Shown here: positions 54,727 through 63,066 of the stretch, one piece after another
How positions within the stretch are numbered: the stretch's first letter is position 1
Layout: every line of letters begins with the position of its first letter
Assembly (NCBI GenBank): GCA_965249895.1
Contig: CBDFNC010000001.1
Coordinates: 1,054,001 to 1,118,000 of the forward strand
Reading direction: 5' to 3'
From: CBDFNC01 sp965249895
Lineage (GTDB): Bacteria; Pseudomonadota; Gammaproteobacteria; Enterobacterales; CBDFNC01
Length of the DNA stretch: 64,000 nucleotides
Notes under the pieces: model-generated
Databases searched by the model: none
The model's input: the letters and a program-made list of their open reading frames with translations, nothing else
What the model was told of the DNA's origin: nothing
Program-made: the position numbers and the translations under genes

Positions 54727-55857
54727 GTGGACGGTATATTAACGCTTTGGCGTGACACGGGATTAGCTAGTTTCCAGTGGCAACAGCTGGTCATGTTAGC
54801 GGTCGGTGGACTGCTACTTTATTTGGCCATAGTGCGTAAGTTTGAACCGCTATTGCTGTTACCGATTGGATTTGGTGCCGTATTGGCCAACATTCCTAAC
54901 GCCGGCCTAACTGAGCCGGGTGGACTGCTTTATTACATCTACCACATAGGGATAGATACCGGGGTATTCCCGCTGCTTATCTTTATGGGAGTTGGTGCTT
55001 TAACTGACTTTGGCGCCCTGATTGCTAATCCGAAGATGTTGTTCCTCGGTGCGGCTGCTCAATTTGGTATCTTTGCTACGCTATTTGGCGCTATTTTGCT
55101 CAACTTTGTACCGGGTTTTGAATTTACCCTGGCCGATGCATCTGCTATTGCCATTATTGGTGGTGCGGATGGGCCAACGGCTATCTTCCTGGCTTCCAAG
55201 TTGGCGCCGGATTTGTTGGGCGCAATAGCAGTAGCAGCATATTCATACATGGCTTTGGTTCCTTTGATCCAGCCGCCTATTATGCGTGCGCTGACCACAG
55301 AGAAAGAGCGCCAGATCAAGATGGAGCAGTTAAGGCCTGTTAGCAGAAGAGAGAAGATTATCTTCCCGCTGATGGTTTTGTTTGCCTGTATTCTGCTTTT
55401 GCCTGCGGCTACACCTCTGGTAGGTATGTTCTGCCTGGGCAACTTGATGCGTGAATCAGGCGTAGTGGATCGCTTGAGTAATGCTGCGCAAAACGAAATT
55501 ATCAATGCTGTGACCATCTTCTTGGGTCTTGCTGTGGGCTCTAAATTGTCTGCTGAGCACTTCCTGAACGTGGAAACCTTAGGCATTCTGGTGCTGGGAG
55601 CGGTGGCTTTCTCTATCGGTACCGCGTCAGGTGTATTAATGGCTAAGCTGATGAGCAGGTTGAGCGGAGGCAAGATAAACCCGCTTATTGGTGCTGCTGG
55701 TGTTTCTGCCGTACCTATGGCTGCCAGGGTGGTTAACAAGGTGGGACTCGAGTCCAACCCACATAACTTCCTGTTAATGCATGCTATGGGTCCTAACGTT
55801 GCCGGTGTTTTGGGTAGCGCGGTTGCCGCCGGAGTGTTGCTTGCCTTGGTTGGTTAG
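54727..55857 (+). CDS. oadB: Oxaloacetate decarboxylase beta chain (Na+ pump)
   Basis: 376 residues, about ten membrane segments. Decarboxylates carboxybiotin and moves Na+ outward. The conserved GGADGPTAIFLASKLAP contains the essential Asp, and GLAVGSKLSAEHFL and GAAGVSAVPMAARV are family motifs. Nine bp after oadA. Confidence 0.96.
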   Translation: MDGILTLWRDTGLASFQWQQLVMLAVGGLLLYLAIVRKFEPLLLLPIGFGAVLANIPNAGLTEPGGLLYYIYHIGIDTGVFPLLIFMGVGALTDFGALIANPKMLFLGAAAQFGIFATLFGAILLNFVPGFEFTLADASAIAIIGGADGPTAIFLASKLAPDLLGAIAVAAYSYMALVPLIQPPIMRALTTEKERQIKMEQLRPVSRREKIIFPLMVLFACILLLPAATPLVGMFCLGNLMRESGVVDRLSNAAQNEIINAVTIFLGLAVGSKLSAEHFLNVETLGILVLGAVAFSIGTASGVLMAKLMSRLSGGKINPLIGAAGVSAVPMAARVVNKVGLESNPHNFLLMHAMGPNVAGVLGSAVAAGVLLALVG

Positions 55858-55881
55858 GTTGACGAAAATACAGTGAATTAG

Positions 55882-55908
55882 AAAGTGGCCATTGGGCCAC
55901 TTTTTTTA
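55882..55908. terminator. Terminator after oadB
   Basis: AAAGTGGCC, loop ATTG, GGCCACTTT then T-run; A residues before the stem make it usable from the opposite gene too. Confidence 0.9.
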
Positions 55909-55920
55909 TATTTTTTTTTG

Positions 55921-56124
55921 CTAGCTGGTCACAAAGATCATCAGAGAAAAGAACCCCAATAGGCCAGCCGAAATACCGATAATCCAATAAAATCCTTTTT
56001 TCCCCTGCTCAATGCTCAGACCAAAATACCTAAGAAACAGCCACCAGCCGACAGAAAGTAGAAGAGGAAGCAGAAAAAACTTACCAATCAACACAGACAA
56101 CACCCCATCAAATACACTCATCAA
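55921..56124 (-). CDS. Small membrane protein, unknown
   Basis: 67 residues with two hydrophobic helices (GKFFLLPLLLSVGWWLFLRY and FYWIIGISAGLLGFFSLMIF) joined by a charged loop EQGKKG. Not recognised. Convergent with oadB and divergent from the following oxidoreductase; no strong ribosome-binding site seen. Confidence 0.5.
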   Translation of the reverse strand: MMSVFDGVLSVLIGKFFLLPLLLSVGWWLFLRYFGLSIEQGKKGFYWIIGISAGLLGFFSLMIFVTS

Positions 56125-56175
56125 AAGGTAGCAAATTTGTTAAGCTAACGCTATTACAGTTATCGGGAATAACAG

Positions 56176-57126
56176 ATGAAAGTCACTCAGTTACAGATAC
56201 ATAGCTTTGGCAAGCCGGATCAGTTAGTCACTGCTCAAGTGGACCTTAAAAGTCTGGGGAAAGGCCAGCTGATGGTTAAAACTGCCTTCGCAGGCGTTAA
56301 TCCCATCGATGCTAAGACCAGAGCAGGCTTGGGCTGGGCTGCCGAGCACAACAAGGAGAAACTGCCCTGGACGCCTGGTTATGATATGTCCGGTGTGGTG
56401 GAATCGTGTTTTGATGGCGCGGGGGAGCTTCAACCTGGAGACAGGGTTTGCGGCTTAGTCGGGTTTCCGCTTGTTGGGGGCTGCTACAGCGAAGTGGTTA
56501 TTGCCAGTGAACAGGAGTTGGTAAAAGTGCCGGAACAGGTTGCTATGCAGTCGGCCGCTGCGCTTCCCCTGGCTGGTTTAACTGCCTGGCAAGGTTTATT
56601 TGAACATGGCGGTTTGGTTGAAGGTGAAACCGTATTGATCCATGCCGCGGCCGGTGGTGTTGGGCATATTGCGGTTCAGTTAGCTAAATCTGTGGGCGCT
56701 AAGGTTATCGCAACGGCTTCGGCTAATAACCATGATTATTTGTCCGGCCTGGGCGTGGACTTAGTTATTGATTATAGATCTCAGGACGTGAAGAGTACTG
56801 TGAAAGATGTCGACCTGGTGCTTGATTTGGTCGGTGGACAGACAGGGATAGATAGTTTGGCTTGCCTGAAGCCGCACGGGAAAATAGTCACAGTACCGAC
56901 CATCACAGCACAGGCGATCAAAGACAAAGCCGAGCAGTATAACGTCACGGCGCTGGGTATGTTGGTCAAACCAAACAAAACCCAGCTACAGCGGCTTGTT
57001 AATAAGCTGGACGAAGGTCAGCTTTTAGTACATGTTGCAGAGTCTTATCCGTTATCAGAGGCCCCACTGGCACATCAACAAATTGAAAGCGGCCATACCC
57101 GGGGTAAAGTACTACTCAGGCCTTAA
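56176..57126 (+). CDS. NADP-dependent medium-chain oxidoreductase (quinone oxidoreductase type)
   Basis: 316 residues of the zinc-independent MDR family: GroES-like N-terminus (AGVNPIDAKTRAG, PWTPGYDMSGVV), nucleotide motif HAAAGGVGHIAVQLAKSVGA, and a C-terminal AESYPLSEAPLAHQQIESG typical of the family. No Zn-binding Cys cluster. Substrate not predictable; relatives reduce quinones or reactive enals. Confidence 0.88.
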   Translation: MKVTQLQIHSFGKPDQLVTAQVDLKSLGKGQLMVKTAFAGVNPIDAKTRAGLGWAAEHNKEKLPWTPGYDMSGVVESCFDGAGELQPGDRVCGLVGFPLVGGCYSEVVIASEQELVKVPEQVAMQSAAALPLAGLTAWQGLFEHGGLVEGETVLIHAAAGGVGHIAVQLAKSVGAKVIATASANNHDYLSGLGVDLVIDYRSQDVKSTVKDVDLVLDLVGGQTGIDSLACLKPHGKIVTVPTITAQAIKDKAEQYNVTALGMLVKPNKTQLQRLVNKLDEGQLLVHVAESYPLSEAPLAHQQIESGHTRGKVLLRP

Positions 57127-57135
57127 TCATACAGC

Positions 57136-57162
57136 CAGGGCACTTGGCTCATCAGTGCCCTG
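57136..57162. terminator. Hairpin after the oxidoreductase gene
   Basis: CAGGGCACT and AGTGCCCTG form a 9-bp stem with a 9-base loop. No T-run follows on +, so termination is uncertain. Confidence 0.5.
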
Positions 57163-57349
57163 AATTAGCCTGCTTCCATTCGCTGTTAGTCTTCGGCACT
57201 TTCAGCAGGGTCCTTTGCCGCCAGTTATATGGCACCTTTTGCCTTACCCGCCAGCACCGAAATCCTGTTACCGCTAAACCGGCCACCAGCTCAGATAAAA
57301 TGATCTGCCTAAGGGAACCCTTATTGTTACTCAGTTGGCTAATTATCAT
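57152..57349 (-). CDS. Possible small basic protein
   Basis: 65 residues, rich in Arg, Lys and Trp (RCWRVRQKVPYNWRQRTLLK), with AAGGGT five bases before the ATG. Not recognised. It occupies most of an otherwise empty 361-bp gap (57127-57487), overlapping the hairpin at its end. Could be chance. Confidence 0.35.
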   Translation of the reverse strand: MIISQLSNNKGSLRQIILSELVAGLAVTGFRCWRVRQKVPYNWRQRTLLKVPKTNSEWKQANSGH

Positions 57350-57487
57350 TGCTGACCCTTGGGTTTAGCTGTTATCCGGTTAAAGTAAAAACCTACACCG
57401 GGTTTACTTGCTATTTTTGTTGATAAGACTCAGAGATATATCACCCTGGCTTTGATTTGCTTTTGGTGTATTCAAACGGGATAAAAC

Positions 57488-60349
57488 ATGCAGGTAAAAT
57501 TCGCTTTATTGGCTGTTTTTATACTCAGCCCGCTATTGGCTTGTACGTATCAGAAAAGCCAGCCGTTGCCTGCTGGGGTAACTTTGTTAGAAGTACAGGA
57601 TACTTCCGCCAATGGTTTGTTACTCAAATACGAAAAGTATCGATTGGACAATGGCCTGACGCTTCTGTTGCACCATGACGATTCGGATCCTCTGGTCAAT
57701 GTGGATGTCACCTACCACGCAGGGTCTGCGCGTGAAGAGCTGGGTAAGTCAGGCTTTGCTCATTTTTTTGAGCATATGATGTTTCAGGGATCCAAACATG
57801 TCGCCGATCAGCAGCACTTCAAGATAGTGAATGAATCAGGCGGCACCATGAATGGCTCTACCAGTAAAGACAGGACTAACTATTATCAAACTGTACCCGC
57901 CAACCAACTGGAAAAAGTATTGTGGCTGGAGGCCGACCGCATGGGTTTTTTACTCGATGCGGTTGATCAAGCTAAATTTGAAATCCAGCGCAGTACAGTG
58001 AAAAACGAGCGGGCGCAACGATTTGATAATGTGCCCTATGGTTTGGTGGGTGAACGCCTGAATGAAGCTCTTTATCGAAGAGATCACCCTTATTCGTGGC
58101 CGCCAATTGGTTACCTGGAAGATCTTGACCGGGTTAATGTAAACGATTTAAAAGCGTTTTTCCTTCGCTGGTATGGACCAAACAATGCGGTACTGACCAT
58201 AGGGGGCGACTTTGACAAAGCGCAAACATTGCAATGGGTAGCCAGATATTTTTCTCCTGTTCCCGAAGGTCCACCTGTACCTGAGCCAGTTCCATTACCA
58301 GCCAAGCTGGATAAGGACAGATACGTCTCTATGCAGGATAAAATCCATCTCCCCTTACTGTATTTAGCTTACCCTACAGTGCATTTAGGGCACCAGGACG
58401 AAGTGGCGCTGGATATGGCTGCATATATGTTGGGTAGAGGTAATAACTCTATTTTATTCCGGAACTTGGTTAAAACAGGTTATGCCATGCAAGCTGGGGC
58501 GAATCACAGGTGTGATGAGCTGGCGTGTAATTTTACTGTGTATGCAACGGCAAACCCGGAGAAAAAAATCAATCTGGCGAAGCTTCGTAATTTGATGGAT
58601 CAATCCTTAGCTGAGCTTGCACATCAGGGAGTGACAGAAGCCGATATTAAAAGGGCGCAGTCCATTACAGAAGCCAGCACTATATTCAGTTTGCAAAGTG
58701 TGTCGGCTAAAGTGAAGTCTCTGGCGATTGGGGAGACCCTGATGGACGATCCAAATTATGCCATGCGGGGGCTTGATGCGTTTAAAGGGTTAAGACCTTG
58801 GCAGGTTCAGAAAAACTTTGATAAGTACGTTTATAACCGGCCGAGGTTAGTGTTCAGTGTGGTCCCTGAAGGAAGTTTAGAGCTCGTGGCTGAGCAAGAT
58901 AACTATCAGATCCCACCACGAGTATCACCGCAATATCAGGCTGTCCAAGCTGGAACACTGAGTTACCTAAGTATTAAAGACAATTTCGATAGAAGTAAAC
59001 AACCCCCGACAGGCCCACCTCCTGTTATCCGGCTACCCGAATTATGGAGGAAAACAATGGTGCCTAGTATTCGGATACTAGGTTCTGTGGATAATGAGCT
59101 ACCGACCATAAATCTGCAGATCAGCCTTAAAGGGGGTCGCAGGGTAGAGCCCGTAAACAAGGTGGGAATTGCAGCGTTAACTGCGGCGATGATGAATCAA
59201 AGCACCCAGAATTACGCGTTGGAGGAATTGAGTGAGACTTTACAATCATTGGGCTCCAGTGTTGAGTTTTATACCTCTATGTACAGCAGTACCATTTCTG
59301 TAAAATCGCTAACTAAAAATTTTACGGCGACGATGGCGTTAGTGGAGGAAAAGCTGCTGTATCCCGCGTTTGAGCCTGAAGAGTTTGAACGGGTGAAACG
59401 GCTAAAACTACAATCACTCAAACAAAATAGTACTAAGGCAAGCTGGCTGGCGAGTCAGAGTTTGGCGCAAATATTATACGGCCAACACAATATTCTGGGA
59501 TATCCGGCAACCGGTACCATTGCTGCTTTATCCAGCCTCACTCTCGACGATGTGAAGAGTTATTACCATCGTTATTATGTAGCAGCCGGAGCGAGAGTCA
59601 CAGTTGTAGGAGATATTTCTCCTTCCCAGGTGCAGAGTCAACTCCATATGTTAACGCAGCGAGTGGGGGTTGAGGTTGAATACCCAGATCTGGCTAAGCA
59701 ACCCGACTTTGACTTCAGTCAGCTGTATCTAATAGACCAACCCGGGTCAGTTCAGTCTGTGGTGCATATGGGCCATAAAGCTATCCCCTTTGATATTACA
59801 GGTGCCTATTTTCAGGCGGGTTTAATGAACTTTAATCTTGGCGGGAACTTTAATAGCCGGCTTAATCAAAATTTGAGAGAGAGAAAGGGGCTTGCTTATG
59901 GCGCCAACAGTTACTTTGCTGCTTCCAGAGAGCAAGGGACATTTATTGCCAGTGCCAGTGTGAAACCGGAAAATACGGCTCAAGCCGTGGAGGTGTTTTT
60001 AACCGAGATAACTGAGTATATTGATAGCGGAGTAAGTGAGTCTGAACTGAGTTATTTAAGGGATGCTATCGTACAACGTGACGCGTTGAGCTTTGAAACT
60101 CCAACGCAAAAACTGGGCTTCTTATTAAGAATATTGATCTTCGATTTACAACCCAGTTTTGTGGGACAACAAAATCGTATTATAGCTGAAATATCCAAAG
60201 ATACACTCCATGCCCTTGCAATTGAGTTGCTGAACCCCAATAAAATGCAAATAGTCGTCGTTGGTGATATGAAAAACATAAGACCGCAACTGGAAGCATT
60301 GTCAGTCAGGCTGGGTCTAAAACTGGTGGATTGGCACTTTCAACATTAG
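57488..60349 (+). CDS. M16-family zinc metallopeptidase, lipoprotein
   Basis: 953 residues with lipobox LLAC near residue 19, so probably membrane-anchored. First M16 half has the inverted zinc motif HFFEH (about residue 97) with a downstream Glu region; the second half (from about 520) lacks HxxEH, as is usual for the regulatory half of pitrilysin-like proteins. Likely a processing or degrading peptidase of the cell envelope. The last codons encode ALSVRLGLKLVDWHFQH, of which a diverged copy follows at 60407-60460. Confidence 0.93.
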   Translation: MQVKFALLAVFILSPLLACTYQKSQPLPAGVTLLEVQDTSANGLLLKYEKYRLDNGLTLLLHHDDSDPLVNVDVTYHAGSAREELGKSGFAHFFEHMMFQGSKHVADQQHFKIVNESGGTMNGSTSKDRTNYYQTVPANQLEKVLWLEADRMGFLLDAVDQAKFEIQRSTVKNERAQRFDNVPYGLVGERLNEALYRRDHPYSWPPIGYLEDLDRVNVNDLKAFFLRWYGPNNAVLTIGGDFDKAQTLQWVARYFSPVPEGPPVPEPVPLPAKLDKDRYVSMQDKIHLPLLYLAYPTVHLGHQDEVALDMAAYMLGRGNNSILFRNLVKTGYAMQAGANHRCDELACNFTVYATANPEKKINLAKLRNLMDQSLAELAHQGVTEADIKRAQSITEASTIFSLQSVSAKVKSLAIGETLMDDPNYAMRGLDAFKGLRPWQVQKNFDKYVYNRPRLVFSVVPEGSLELVAEQDNYQIPPRVSPQYQAVQAGTLSYLSIKDNFDRSKQPPTGPPPVIRLPELWRKTMVPSIRILGSVDNELPTINLQISLKGGRRVEPVNKVGIAALTAAMMNQSTQNYALEELSETLQSLGSSVEFYTSMYSSTISVKSLTKNFTATMALVEEKLLYPAFEPEEFERVKRLKLQSLKQNSTKASWLASQSLAQILYGQHNILGYPATGTIAALSSLTLDDVKSYYHRYYVAAGARVTVVGDISPSQVQSQLHMLTQRVGVEVEYPDLAKQPDFDFSQLYLIDQPGSVQSVVHMGHKAIPFDITGAYFQAGLMNFNLGGNFNSRLNQNLRERKGLAYGANSYFAASREQGTFIASASVKPENTAQAVEVFLTEITEYIDSGVSESELSYLRDAIVQRDALSFETPTQKLGFLLRILIFDLQPSFVGQQNRIIAEISKDTLHALAIELLNPNKMQIVVVGDMKNIRPQLEALSVRLGLKLVDWHFQH

Positions 60350-60460
60350 CGGTTGTTAGTGGTCGTGGTAGAAAACAGACACAGCATAAACAAATGGCAA
60401 AGGTGAGCAGTGCCAGTCAGGCTGGGTCTAAACGTTATAGAGTGGCATTTTCAGTACTAG
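60350..60460 (+). repeat. Diverged tandem copy of the M16 gene 3' end (111 bp)
   Basis: The 54 bases at 60407-60460 align without gaps to 60296-60349 (42 of 54 identical), offset exactly 111 bp (37 codons). The two encode ALSVRLGLKLVDWHFQH and AVPVRLGLNVIEWHFQY, each followed by TAG. Substitutions L/V, K/N, V/I, D/E and H/Y are conservative. The 57 bases between resemble the upstream codons loosely (VVVV versus IVVV) and contain an in-frame stop at 60404, so the copy is not a gene by itself. Confidence 0.88.
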
Positions 60461-60588
60461 TGGCGGCATAGGAACCGAGGTATTGATGGCGACATTAATT
60501 TTAACTTTTTGTCGTGCGACATAGATCTTGGAAGCAAATCTGCATATTCTTAGGCTCCTGTGTCCACGCTTTAATATAAGGTGTTAAT

Positions 60589-62154
60589 TTGAGTCAGGAA
60601 TTTGATTCGCGTTTGCAGTTGTTGCAGCAGAAAACGGGTGTATTAACTGGGATTGGTCGGGGTATTGAGCGTGAGGCGCTGAGAATAGATCAGTCCGGCC
60701 ACCTATCGAAAGCCCCCCATTCAATTAAACTGGGCCGTGCTTTAACCCATTCCACCATTACGACGGATTACGCCGAGAGCTTGCTGGAGTTTATTACCCC
60801 TGTCTCTGAAAACGTGGATCAGCTGTTTAATTACCTGGGTGATATACACCATCATGTGGCGACTCAACTGGAAGACGAGCAATTATGGCCAATGAGCATG
60901 CCGTGCGTGGTGGGGAATGAGGATGAAATAATCCTGGCCAACTACGGAACGTCCAATATCGGTCAAATGAAAACCACCTATCGTCGAGGGTTAATGCATA
61001 GATACGGCAGTATGATGCAGGTGATTGCCGGTGTTCATTATAATTTCTCCTTGCCGGAGCACTTCTGGCAAAGCTGGAAGCAGTTTGATGGTTGTAAATT
61101 GCAAGGGAAAGAGCTTGTCTCTGCCGGTTATATGGGGTTGGTGCGTAACTTTTATCGTTATGGCTGGGTTATCCCTTATTTATTTGGCGCTTCGCCTGCC
61201 TTGTGCAGCTCCTTTCTGCAAGGAAAAGAGCCGGGTTTAGATTTCTCGACCCTGGGCAAAGGAACTGTTTATTTACCACACGCGACCTCCCTAAGGTTAA
61301 GTGATCTGGGTTATACCAATAGTTCGCAAGCATTTTTATGTGTCAGTTATAACTGCCTGGATAGCTATATTTCATCGGTGCAGTCCGCTATTAATACCCA
61401 CGCTCCGGAATTTAGTAAAATTGGTGTGAAGGTTGATGGGGAATATAAGCAGCTTAATGCTAATTTACTGCAAATTGAAAACGAGCTGTATGCGCCGATC
61501 CGACCAAAGCGAGTGGGTAATAGTGGTGAAAAACCCTCGGAAGCCCTGGCGGCAAGAGGCATCGAATATATCGAAATTCGCTCTTTAGATGTAAACCCTC
61601 TCTCGCCGCTGGGTATTACCAAAGAACAGGTCTATTTTCTGGATACTTTTTTAACCTGGTGTGCGGTAACTGAGTCGGCGCATTTTGATAGTGCGACCTG
61701 TAACCAATATAAAGAAAATTTAACCCAAGTAGTGTTGTCGGGACGGGATCCTGCAACGAGTTTATGCATTGATGGTAAAACGCAAGGCCTGAAGAACTGG
61801 GGTGAAGAGCTTACTGAACAGTGGATAAAAGTGGCGGATCTGCTGGATAAGCAAAACGGAGTTAATCACTTTTCCGCTGCGGTTGCTCAGTTCGGCCGCT
61901 GGTTTGCTGAGCCAGACAAGACGATTTCTGCGCAGGTCCTCAACAAACTGCTTACAGAGAACAAAGATAACGGCCAGTTGGCGTTTGAACTGTCGCAACA
62001 GCATAAAAGCCATCTGACAGCGATGGGCTATAGTGAGTGGTCAGCGGAGGAGTTCGAGCTTGTGAGGTTGGATTCGGTACGCCAGCAAGAAGAGATTGAA
62101 GCGAGTGATGTTAAAGGCTTCGACGAATTTCTAGCGGACTACTTTAAACAATAA
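60589..62154 (+). CDS. gshA: Glutamate--cysteine ligase
   Basis: First step of glutathione synthesis. 521 residues, proteobacterial type 1 (E. coli 518). GIGRGIEREALRID near the N-terminus, GVHYNFSLPEHFW and YIEIRSLDVNP active-site segments. TTG start at 60589 with only a weak purine-rich site (AAGG). Confidence 0.96.
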   Translation: MSQEFDSRLQLLQQKTGVLTGIGRGIEREALRIDQSGHLSKAPHSIKLGRALTHSTITTDYAESLLEFITPVSENVDQLFNYLGDIHHHVATQLEDEQLWPMSMPCVVGNEDEIILANYGTSNIGQMKTTYRRGLMHRYGSMMQVIAGVHYNFSLPEHFWQSWKQFDGCKLQGKELVSAGYMGLVRNFYRYGWVIPYLFGASPALCSSFLQGKEPGLDFSTLGKGTVYLPHATSLRLSDLGYTNSSQAFLCVSYNCLDSYISSVQSAINTHAPEFSKIGVKVDGEYKQLNANLLQIENELYAPIRPKRVGNSGEKPSEALAARGIEYIEIRSLDVNPLSPLGITKEQVYFLDTFLTWCAVTESAHFDSATCNQYKENLTQVVLSGRDPATSLCIDGKTQGLKNWGEELTEQWIKVADLLDKQNGVNHFSAAVAQFGRWFAEPDKTISAQVLNKLLTENKDNGQLAFELSQQHKSHLTAMGYSEWSAEEFELVRLDSVRQQEEIEASDVKGFDEFLADYFKQ

Positions 62155-62171
62155 AATTTCCCTAAAAAAAA

Positions 62172-62190
62172 AGGAGCCGTCATGGCTCCT
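62172..62190 (-). terminator. Hairpin between gshA and lipoprotein gene
   Basis: AGGAGCC, loop GTCAT, GGCTCCT. The A9 run lies on the left, so as an intrinsic terminator it reads on the minus strand; on + it may act as a weak gshA terminator. Confidence 0.6.
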
Positions 62191-62197
62191 GAAAACA

Positions 62198-62866
62198 ATG
62201 AAAAAAACAATTCTTGCACTAGGTAAGGCAACAGGAAAACCAATAAGTTCACAAAAAACTGCAAAATTAATTTTTGCGGCTTTGTTACCCTTACTGGCAA
62301 CGGCCTGCAGCACTTCACCACCCAAAAATCCCCACAACCTTTGTGAAATTTTCCAGGAAAATAGAAGCTGGTATACAGCGGCCAAGGATATGAATGAAAG
62401 ATGGGGCACTCCCATCCAGATTCCTATGGCTATGATGTACCAGGAAAGTAGTTTTAAGCACAATGCGGCCCCGCCGATGGAGTATTTTCTGTTTATTCCT
62501 ATTGGCCGAGCCAGCAGCGCTTATGGTTACAGCCAAGCGAAAACCTTAACCTGGAAGGACTACAAACGGGAAACCGGACGCTCCTGGGCCAGCCGTGATG
62601 ATTTTCATGATGCCATCGATTTTATGGGCTGGTTTACCAGTAAGACACATAAAATAAACGGAGTTTCCAAGTGGGATGCGTATGGTCAATACCTTAATTA
62701 CCACGAGGGCTGGGGCGGGTATAAGAGACGCAGTTATAACCGTAAAGCCTGGCTGATAAAAGTGGCGAAAAAAGTAGAGAAAAGAAGTAAAACATATGGG
62801 GCTCAGCTTAGACAATGCCAGGATGACCTGAACTCCAGCTGGTTATGGCGGACACTTTTTAGCTAG
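62198..62866 (+). CDS. Lipoprotein with lysozyme-like transglycosylase domain
   Basis: 222 residues. Positively charged n-region, hydrophobic core and lipobox LLATAC (Cys37). The SLT-like domain has the presumed catalytic Glu83 in MYQESSF, then AYGYSQA and YHEGWGGYK, resembling small membrane-bound lytic transglycosylases that cleave peptidoglycan. No specific family name can be given. Confidence 0.78.
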   Translation: MKKTILALGKATGKPISSQKTAKLIFAALLPLLATACSTSPPKNPHNLCEIFQENRSWYTAAKDMNERWGTPIQIPMAMMYQESSFKHNAAPPMEYFLFIPIGRASSAYGYSQAKTLTWKDYKRETGRSWASRDDFHDAIDFMGWFTSKTHKINGVSKWDAYGQYLNYHEGWGGYKRRSYNRKAWLIKVAKKVEKRSKTYGAQLRQCQDDLNSSWLWRTLFS

Positions 62867-63066
62867 TGCCTGGCAGAAAACTCACTTTTCGGGCACGACT
62901 TACCTATTGCTGATAAGTTGATTATTATTGGTTTTGATTGTTTATAACCAGAGTGGTTATTTTTGCTTAGTTGTTATAAGAAATTGTTATGCTAAGGTGT
63001 TTTCAGGGTATGGATTGTCTGACGGATCGTGGTCATATGATCATTCTTCCAGAAAGCACGCCAGTA

